Assembly: GCA_029204225.1 (NCBI GenBank) | Contig: MU831851.1 | Coordinates: forward strand, 1-64,000 | DNA length: 64,000 nt | DNA from: Diphasiastrum complanatum | Taxonomy: Eukaryota > Streptophyta > Lycopodiopsida > Lycopodiales > Lycopodiaceae | Direction of reading: 5' to 3' | In this document: positions 56,385-64,000 of the stretch, piece after piece | How the letters are laid out: every line of letters begins with the position of its first letter | Position numbering within the stretch: position 1 is the first letter of the stretch | Position numbers and translations under genes: made by a program | The notes under the pieces: model-generated | Told to the model about the DNA's origin: nothing | The model's database searches: none | The model's input: only the letters and a program-made list of their open reading frames with translations

Positions 56385-57860
56385 TAAGTTGTTCACTGCC
56401 TTTGACTTGTCGGTTTTGCATTATCACCTCTTTCCAATAGCCTCATGTAGATCTATTCCTCCAAGTAGCCATTGAGGAAGGCATTTGAATGTAAATTCAA
56501 AAGTCGATCTACAAGTATCTACATATTCTACCCAACTTGCATCTAAAAATCCACTAAGAATATTGAGTTTGTCATTGTTGACTCCTCCATAATGAATGCA
56601 AAAGTGCATTGTAACTCGAAGATATCTCATGACTCTTATAAGAGTCTTCCAATGTGTTATACCATGATTGGTCATATATTGACTCACATAACTGACTGCA
56701 AATCCTATGTCTGATCTGGTATAGATCATCGCGTACATAAGAGATCCTATTATCGAATAATAAAAATACTCACACATCTGCTCCTCTTCCATTGTTTGGG
56801 GACACTAGTCCTTCAACATCTTGAGTTTTGGATCCATTGGTGAAAGAGTTCATTTGCAATTCATTAGATTATATATGATTAAGACATTATGAATGTATCT
56901 TTGTCGAGAAATTAAAATCAACTTCTATTTTCTATCTCTTTGGATTTAAATACCTAGACAGTAATGAGCTTCACCCATATTGGTCATGTTGAATCGGGAA
57001 GATAGCATTGTCTTAGCTTTCTTTATTAGATCGATATTGTTGCTGAAAAGCAATGTGTCATCCACATACAAAGTGATAATAATAAAGAAATGTTCTACTG
57101 ACTTGAAGTAGACATTCAAATCTGAAGAGCTTGGTGTGTAGCCATGATGAATAAGGAAAGTATTGATCCTCTGAAATCATGCTCGACCATGCTCCTTCGT
57201 CCATGGCATTCTTTGCTTTGAGGACCCTGTAATCTTGGATCTCATGATTAGTGCACTTGCAATACTTACAAAGCATCTTCATCTTCAATTGTGGATTTGA
57301 TAATTGTTCTTGACTTTGAGTTGGTTTCTGATTTGATGTGGACTACTTAAAGCTTTTTTGTTTCTGTCATTTTGAGTCTTTGGTGACATATAGAACATGA
57401 GATGAAAAAGTCGTCGAAGCATCGTGACTTCTTTCTACAGCAACATAGTGATAACTCTGGTAAGAGTTAAATCTGAGTGTGTCGATATGATCATCACCCA
57501 GTTCTCATATGTAGGCAAGTTGGAAAGCAATGTCATGATTGCGTCTTGATTGTCTATGACCGATCTGACAACGGCCATCTGTTGCAAGAGATTCTTAAAT
57601 TGGTTAATGTGATTCTAAATTGAATCACCATTTGACATCTTGAGAGTATAGAATTTTCTTTGTAGATGTAACTTAGAAGTTACGTCCTTCACCTCATATA
57701 GCAAGCTCAGTATGTCCCATACTTGTTCCAAAGTTTGAGCTTTAACTACGTGGCCAATCTGAGTGTCTGATATATTGAGAATAATAAGCATGAAAGCTTT
57801 ACTGTAAATTCTATACATAAATGGGTCCCACATGTGTGAGGCCATGGAGCCACGTGGGAA
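56385..57860 (-). pseudogene. copia I: Gag joined to RT and RNase H start by deletion
   Basis: Read leftwards: a Gag core (57845-57500), zinc knuckle with Cys-Lys-Tyr-Cys and His but Tyr for the last Cys (57272-57230), then, at about 57180, a direct jump into RT (Thr-Leu-Tyr-Val-Asp-Asp-Thr-Leu-Leu near 57065), the segment Thr-Leu-Ser-Pro-Met-Asp-Pro near 56840, and the region before RNase H (56792-56424). Protease, integrase and the first half of RT are gone. It is the same subfamily as N. Several stops. Confidence 0.75.
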
Positions 57861-58187
57861 ACCTATCCTAGTGTAGGTCAGATCAAGTCTAAAAAGTGGG
57901 TCAAGTCAATTTGGTATTGATTCCTACTTTATAGAACCTAAATCCTAGATTTGTCGAGGAAATTGACCATCTCGCCACCTACTTGGCATGAATCTAGGAA
58001 TGAGGCTAGGATGGAAAATTAGGGCAAGAAATCTAAGTTAACTTCCTTATTACATGCTGGAAATTCACCTAACTTTACAAAGGAAAAGGCTTTTCTATGT
58101 AGTGAGCTCTCCTTAGTAAACACTTAGATTATTTTTGAGAGCTTATTGGCAATCTCGAGTCTACTCCACATTTGTATTGAGATTTCA
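57861..58187. repeat. Non-coding half of composite block, copy 2
   Basis: Closely matches 6506-6840 in the same orientation. It carries a CCCACATGTGTGAGGCC motif at its left edge. Confidence 0.65.
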
Positions 58188-58690
58188 TGATACAAATGCA
58201 ATCAAAGTGACATTACTTCCATTCTCTATTTGCAGACCATACCATAGGCTGTACTGCACACGTGAGTTCAAATTTCCATAATTGATCAATTTTTGTGTCT
58301 AGTTTTTGCAATAGATTGATTAGCAAACATCCGATCACTCGTGTGGATCTTGTGTAGATCCAATTAGGGTCCTAAAGTACTGTACTTTAACATAGCATTC
58401 TATGTTTGGTATTTTCTATGTCGGGTTATCTATGGGTTAGATCTTGAAAGTAACTTTACACTAGTACTAGAGCCATCCTCTAGATGGTGAGATTTGAAGC
58501 AAAGGAAAAAGTTATATGGAGCTCAATGCAAAGAATTTATGAAGGTGGACAAAAGGAAGTATGACATCAAATCCATTATAAACTAAATGCCAATTATCAT
58601 TGCATGTATTACTCTTATGGCTCTTTAATTATACTTGTTATGTTTACATCATAAGTTTGCTATATCTAACTCCTTGAGAATGCCTATTTA
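58188..58690. other. Insert specific to composite copy 2
   Basis: About 500 bp present here but represented by only about 65 bp of different sequence in copy 1 (6841-6905). It contains GGCTGTACTGCACACGTGAG near 58247, like the LTR motif, so it may be LTR-derived. No coding potential. Confidence 0.4.
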
Positions 58691-58771
58691 CTCTAAGTAT
58701 CAATAACTATAAAATGAAACAATTTCATAATTGATATAGAGAATAGTGTCCACATTGGATGCTTCACTGTT

Positions 58772-59363
58772 TCATACATCAATTTCTACATAAGAAGATG
58801 AAAATACAACCAGAAGAAGTACATAGATTAATAATGAATACATTCCTCCTTTTCCACAATAAGATTCATCAAAATATGAGAGAAAAGCAAAGTTAGTACC
58901 TTCAACTTGCTGACCCTTTTTATCATAAGTGAGTCTTGATGGCTTTGCCCTTTGCCTTAATGTCCTTCTCAGGTTTTCACTTGGAGAGGCATCTCCAACA
59001 CCATCATCATTGTCAAGAATGTTGAAGATCATCAACATCAAGCTTTGGAAAATAATTTCATCAAGTATAACATCCCTAACTATGAACACCTTTCTCGTTG
59101 AAGGAATCTATGTGTATGCTTTGAAAGCTTTTAGTGACTTCACTATAGACAACAAAATTGTCCTTCTTAGATGAAGTAGCCTCTCTAGTCATATCATCAA
59201 GTGTGATATTGGTATAGCAGGTACACCCAAATATTTTCAAATACTTGACACTCGGACTCCTATGAGAAAGAACTTCATATGTCCTCTTACTATCCAATGG
59301 TACACCTCGCCACCTATTGTGAAGATAATCAGCACAAATCAAAGCTTCATCCCAAAATGTTTA
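58772..59363 (-). pseudogene. copia integrase C-terminus and linker (composite, copy 2)
   Basis: Matches 7020-7640. Integrase C-terminal region with Phe-Gly-Cys-Thr-Cys-Tyr (about 59235) and the Asp-Val-Ile-Leu-Asp-Glu end, then the Pro/Ser linker (Lys-Pro-Ser-Arg-Leu-Thr-Tyr near 58930). Shifted near 59090. The catalytic core is missing because of a deletion starting at 59363. Confidence 0.75.
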
Positions 59364-59575
59364 AGCTCGAGATCCAAAAACAATGTAAAACATGCTATTT
59401 TTAGATCCTAGAATTTTTCTAGCCTATCCAAACACATTTTTGCCTCATTTCAAAGATGCTATCACAATGTAATATGAGGAATGAACTTATTGGAAGGCAT
59501 CCTATGTGATTTGGCACGTGTGGCATCTATTTACATGGCCATCTTGCCAATTACAATGCATGTGACCGAAATTGG

Positions 59576-59940
59576 TCAAGCTAGAATGAACAAAAAATTG
59601 TATGAAGTGACATTCCTATTTGTAGGGAGAGATAGGAATTGTTCCAATGCTCTTATGGTGCATTCATCATCATTGGCCATGTACATGATCTTCCTTTCAC
59701 CTTCATAGGTCATCAAAGATGAAAAGTAATTCTTGTGCCTTGTCATGTGAGATCTTGCTCTACTATCAATCCAGCATGCATCAATATAACCTTCACTAGA
59801 TAACAAGCTAGAAGACATCACAATAGAATCACATGTAGTTTTGTTCATTCTCTAAGTGGGATTGTCTTGCATCTCTCCTTGATTCACTCTTCCTTTTAAA
59901 AAATTCCTCACACATGGTAAGGTGATTAAAATAGTACTAT
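59576..59940 (-). pseudogene. copia protease fragment (composite, copy 2)
   Basis: Matches 8338-8660. The protease motif is Asp-Ser-Arg, the same unusual substitution as in copy 1, showing that the two copies descend from an already damaged ancestor. The 212 bp between this and the integrase piece replace about 700 bp of copy 1. Confidence 0.75.
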
Positions 59941-60214
59941 TTAATAATTTTAGAGACATCTTGGAAGTGGTAGACCTTAAGTCCCACAAAATGCCCTTTA
60001 TTTGATGAAGACCAAAATTGATAGGTTAGACTTCATATTTCTATTCTAGGGCTATATGACTCTAAAGAGATGAGATAGAGTCATCTCTCACATCTGCAAA
60101 TAGGTTGAAAGGGGTGTAGATAGTAGATCCATTGTCCATTTCTATGTGTAATATTTTGGAGCAACACTATCATCTAATTTATCATTACAAACTCTTTATT
60201 TGTTTCAGAGATTC
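59941..60214. other. Non-coding stretch
   Basis: No gene seen. Possibly LTR or leader of the Gag fragment that follows. Confidence 0.25.
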
Positions 60215-60475
60215 TATATATTCAAGCTAACTTGCAAGAGGTATTAGTGGTTGAAGAGCATATGTTACAAGCAAGAGGTGGAGGCACTTCTACTCATGGA
60301 TGAAAAGAAGAGGCATTGTTCAAACAGCATAAGTTCACAAGCAAAGACAAAGGTAAGGGGTTCAAGAAAGAATTCTTGGATAAGTGTGAGGCTTCTTCTT
60401 TCGGTAATAAGAAAAGAGATAAGTCAAAGCTATAGTATTTTTATTGTAGCATAAAAGGACACTTTCATGATGTAT
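60215..60475 (+). pseudogene. copia Gag C-terminus and zinc knuckle, fragment P
   Basis: The plus strand reads the end of a Gag core (Leu-Gln-Glu-Val-Leu-Val-Val-Glu-Glu) with one stop, a basic Lys-rich linker, and a damaged zinc knuckle (Tyr-Phe-Tyr-Cys...Gly-His-Phe, first Cys changed to Tyr). It is the same clade as A and F. Nothing after the knuckle is recognisable. Confidence 0.65.
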
Positions 60476-60739
60476 AATATATATATAAGCTTGGCCTCGA
60501 CAAGTAATATGCTGACAATTTTTCAAAACATATATATTTGATAATAACTAGTAAATATTAGGATGGTACACATTTTTCAATATGTCTTCGAGAGTGTTTG
60601 TTTTTTTATTGCTTCAAGATTTGTAGGATCTATAAAAATCTCGTGTTTGAATACAATTTGTCATAGTAGCACTTCATTTTTTTTTAATAGAAAATGTACT
60701 TTTTGATTGATTCAAACTAATCTAAACCCTTTATATTCT

Positions 60740-62400
60740 CTAAACATTTGGGTAGCTTATTTCTGTAGTCCGCTTTTATTTCATAAAAAAAAATTCATCC
60801 AATAAGATTTTCATAAACTTATCTAGATATTTATGTGCTTTAGCCATCACCTTACAAAAAGATTCAAGAGTATTCAACTCTCTTAAAGGCATTATTCTAC
60901 ATGAAAATATAACTTATTTTATGGTTAATGCCATCTTTTCTTGATTATTTTATACTATATTTATTTGGTTCTACCAACTAAATTCATTCGAGAAACTATT
61001 CTACTCCTTTATTAGCTAAATAGCTTTATTGAATGAAAAAAGAAAATTTATCCTTTACTGTAAATGCATTTAGCTTGATGTAGTCAACAAACCCTCAACT
61101 TTCAAGTCTTCTTAGGAGCTACCACAAAATCTTTATTGGAATAAGATATTTACCAAGTCCTTGAGGACATAGGATCATTATTGTATAATGAACCATGAAA
61201 GATACTCCTATAATTATAATCTAGATTGTCACCTACTTCTAGTCTATTGTTGTTCATTTGGTTTTGTCTTCTTAATACCTTTATAGTGTTTTCCAACTTA
61301 TTCCCTTTCAATTGCTATTTTGATAGTATATAAATTCTTGATCTACTATTAATGTCCACTCCCTCAAACTATATAGCTCTGCAACATGTTTTCCATTAAG
61401 GGAGTTATATCATTGTCCATGAGAATAATACTCTATGGCATAGCTTCTACTGATGCCATGTTTGCTTCTACTAACGCTTCTGCAACCAAATATTCTCCAT
61501 ATTGATGTAGCCTATTCTTAGCTAAATCACTATGTAAGAGGCTTTCAATAATTGTTGTCCCAATGACATGTTCATCTTAGATTGAGGTAACAATCCATGG
61601 TTGATCCAATTTCTATAATGATTTGATGTGATTCAACTCAATCTCTATACATGCTCTTGATCACTTCCCAAGTTTAAGGCCTAATCATCAAATTAATTTT
61701 CTTTGTCAACTTTCCTTTACTTGGGAGTTTTCTTTATCCCCGTACGTGTTGTAGGTTGACTTTTGGTTACCACATTCAATGGAGGAACCAATAGGGAGAT
61801 GTGTGTTGTATTTAGTTTTGTAACTTGATATTAAAGAATCTCCATTATTTGCATTTGGTGCTTTTTTCTCATCGTTGGTACTTCCTCTTGTGGAGGTACC
61901 AATTTTCCTTGTCTTAAAATCTCAATAGCTTGTTAATTCAAGAAAACAAGGTCAACTGATTTGTTTTCTATGCTTCCAAAAAATGAAAAAATGGTAGTTT
62001 AATTCTTTTTGGGCTTATAAATTCCTCTATGCCCCTCTCCATGCGCCAGTCTCTTAGACTATAGCTTCCTATCAAATTCAAATGATAAAATATTTTTGTA
62101 TTATAAAGACACCAATGTTTTATTTTTTTGATATATGCAGTCACAATTATTTTAATTATACATATTACAATAACTACAATTGCATATCCCTATTGAGGTG
62201 ACCTTCTTGTCCATAGACCCAAGTATACTTTGGAGATTTCAACATAGTTGTAGTTATAGCTTTCACCTTGGAAAGCAACTTTTCTACCTCTCATATGTTT
62301 TTTCCTCCTCAAAACAAACTCAAGATCCTGTGTACAAACTTTTGTAAATACCTTGAAATCTCATGGACCAAATTGCTTGTCTTAATACTAGAGTGTATCG
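60740..62400 (-). pseudogene. Ty3/gypsy Q remnant (Gag to RT), heavily decayed
   Basis: The best evidence is at 61133-61032: Val-Val-Ala-Pro-Lys-Lys, then (one frameshift) Val-Asp-Tyr-Ile-Lys-Leu-Asn-Ala and Val-Lys-Asp-Lys-Phe, the entry motif of gypsy reverse transcriptase (usually Cys-Val-Asp-Tyr-Arg-Lys-Leu-Asn). Further right on the same strand, 62240-62180 reads Gly-Gln-Glu-Gly-His-Leu-Asn-Arg-Asp, reminiscent of a Gag zinc knuckle with its cysteines lost, and 61950-61700 is a Gln/Pro/Thr-rich stretch. Stops are frequent. Protease, RNase H and integrase are not recognisable. No LTR was found. Confidence 0.55.
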
Positions 62401-64000
62401 TAGACATTTGCGCATATGGACTTCAACCATAATATACCAAATATCATGCAATAAAATTTAATCGATCATCTTGGAAAGTTGTACAAGATCTTTGATTAGT
62501 ATGTATTGTATTGTCTAATTTTAAGAATAGCAATTGATTGCAATATAATACTCGTACATAATTATATTGGAACTAAATTTGAAGGCAATATGCTTATTAA
62601 TCAACAAGGAACATAAGTAAAAACTATCTTATCCACTTTGCTTGTCAACAGAATCTGATTAGTTAAGTTGATTAAATCTTATTTCAAAGATTCATTTTGT
62701 CCTTTGTATCAATCTTCTTATGCATATGTACTAACTTATGTGAAAAAGAGAAGTAAGAGGATCACTCAAGGTTTAAGTGTGAAAATTTAAAATTCTAGTA
62801 TGTTATCTAACAAGGCAAACCACTACATTCTAAAAATCTTTATTTAAATTGTAATATTGTGTTAGATTGTCTCTCTCAAATTTTTATGTGTAGGAATCCA
62901 TACCTCAGATACAATAATTTGAGCAGTCATAATTTGGCTAGTATAATTACCATAATTTGATCAAAATGATTTTATTTTGGTTAAGAATAAAAATTGATTG
63001 ATAGTTATTAATGAAGAAAATCGCAAAATCCATATTAAAATTAATTTTAATGAAATAAATTCCTAGAAATAGATAGGAAAAAGAAACTACTATTTTTTCA
63101 CAGGTATAGGGTTCTATTATATGGATTGATCGGATCATATAGACAATTATACATGATTTTTTATGTACACAAATACTTGTAATAATGGATCCATTATTCG
63201 TCCATTATATCATAGATGATATGGTACCTTAGACAAACTATTTTCATTTTTCTAACTAATACGAGTCACAAGATTCTCCCCACATGGTGAGTTGGGGTAT
63301 CGTTTGTCTACCCAAGTTCCATTTAAAACCAAAAAGTATTGAGTTGCAAGAGCACTTTTTGGCCAAAGCAACTTAATGAACAACTTTATAATCTTGCATT
63401 TGTCATGAAGATTATGACTTCTCAATGTTGGTAATAGTCCTTGTTGGCTCTGACATATCAGTATTCTAAATTGCTCATATTAATACCTAAATTGATCATA
63501 TTGATACCTAATTTACAATTACAAAAAGGTTTTGAAAATGTGACAGATTTTGCACTATATTCCTAATTAACACTCCTCTTTATTAATTTTATCTTTGAAC
63601 TATTTTTAATATTAGCAAAAATCCATCAAAAAATATCTAACTTTTGCATTTGTTGAAGGTTTTGAAACTACTGAGCTCCCATAAGGCATATGTTTAGAAC
63701 TATTTAGTATCACAATAGCATATTAACTGCAAAATATACTATTCACTTCAACATCTAGAACTTTTAGTTTTAAGGAAGTTCATGTCTTTAGTGGTATCTA
63801 CTCAGATCCCTAATCACTATTTGGTTTAAAATTACGACTTTTAGCTTGAAAGAGTTTTTGATGATTCTTGTGTGTAGAGTTGCTTTGGTTTTTCATTTCT
63901 ATGATCATGTTAACTAGATATATGTGAATTACCAATTTTGTTGTCAAATTTGTGACTTGATATCAAAGCTTCAAAAATCATCAACAAATTGATAAATTTA
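62401..64000. other. AT-rich, no feature seen
   Basis: No gene, retroelement domain, LTR edge or tandem repeat is recognised. The one 63-codon minus-strand frame (63138-62947) is a low-complexity Ile/Phe/Asn stretch and is not called. Confidence 0.4.

Noticed and set aside
1..64000. CRISPR arrays, bacterial operons or phage genes
   Set aside because: Repeats are LTRs or short tandems without spacers; coding pieces are eukaryotic transposons with introns and plant-type primer sites.

Overview
The window looks like nuclear DNA from a land plant. It is AT-rich and almost wholly made of transposable elements. Most are Ty1/copia LTR retrotransposons whose primer-binding sites match plant initiator-Met tRNA; there are also Ty3/gypsy remnants and a CACTA (En/Spm, TNP2-type) transposase with introns. 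I see no intact host gene, no tRNA or rRNA gene, no CRISPR array and nothing bacterial. The lineage within land plants cannot be fixed from the sequence alone. Element letters (A to Q) are my own labels.

Layout. 0-3.5 kb: broken, unrecognised coding remnants, mostly on the minus strand. 3.9-6.3 kb: copia J (+), with LTR end, primer site, Gag and protease. 6.3-8.76 kb: a composite of two minus-strand copia fragments, repeated in the same order at 57.6-59.9 kb. 8.77-12.1 kb: copia C (+). 12.1-17.7 kb: copia B (+). 17.7-20.1 kb plus 25.98-26.7 kb: a gypsy fragment K (-) whose LTR appears to be split by copia A. 20.1-26.0 kb: copia A (+), complete, with an intact 1316-codon polyprotein, equal-length LTRs that look identical, and a perfect 5-bp target duplication. 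26.8-30.1 kb: CACTA pseudogene L (+). 30.9-35.7 kb: copia pieces M (-), N (+, carrying a MITE-like insert) and E (-). 35.7-39.95 kb: copia D (-), a relative of B. 40.45-46.15 kb: copia F (-), full length but broken, holding a solo LTR with its own target duplication. 46.2-48.6 kb: mostly unexplained. 48.6-53.36 kb: element H (-), with an LTR, primer site, long leader and a chimeric open frame. 53.4-54.0 kb: copia G (+), followed by a Val/Glu/Pro-type repeat tract. 55.2-57.9 kb: copia O (+) and I (-), both internally deleted. 60.2-60.5 kb: a Gag fragment. 60.7-62.4 kb: degenerate gypsy Q (-). 62.4-64 kb: nothing recognised.

Function. Only element A seems able to encode everything for its own mobility: Gag, protease, integrase, reverse transcriptase and RNase H. 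The other copies are broken and could move only if helped by an active relative. Two observations go beyond routine annotation. First, LTRs of several otherwise different copia families share a near-perfect palindrome centred on ACACGTGT, often with a GTACGGAC-like motif nearby. Second, element H carries a long open frame that joins zinc-knuckle, integrase and linker pieces of a copia element to two diverged copies of a ~170-residue module I do not recognise.
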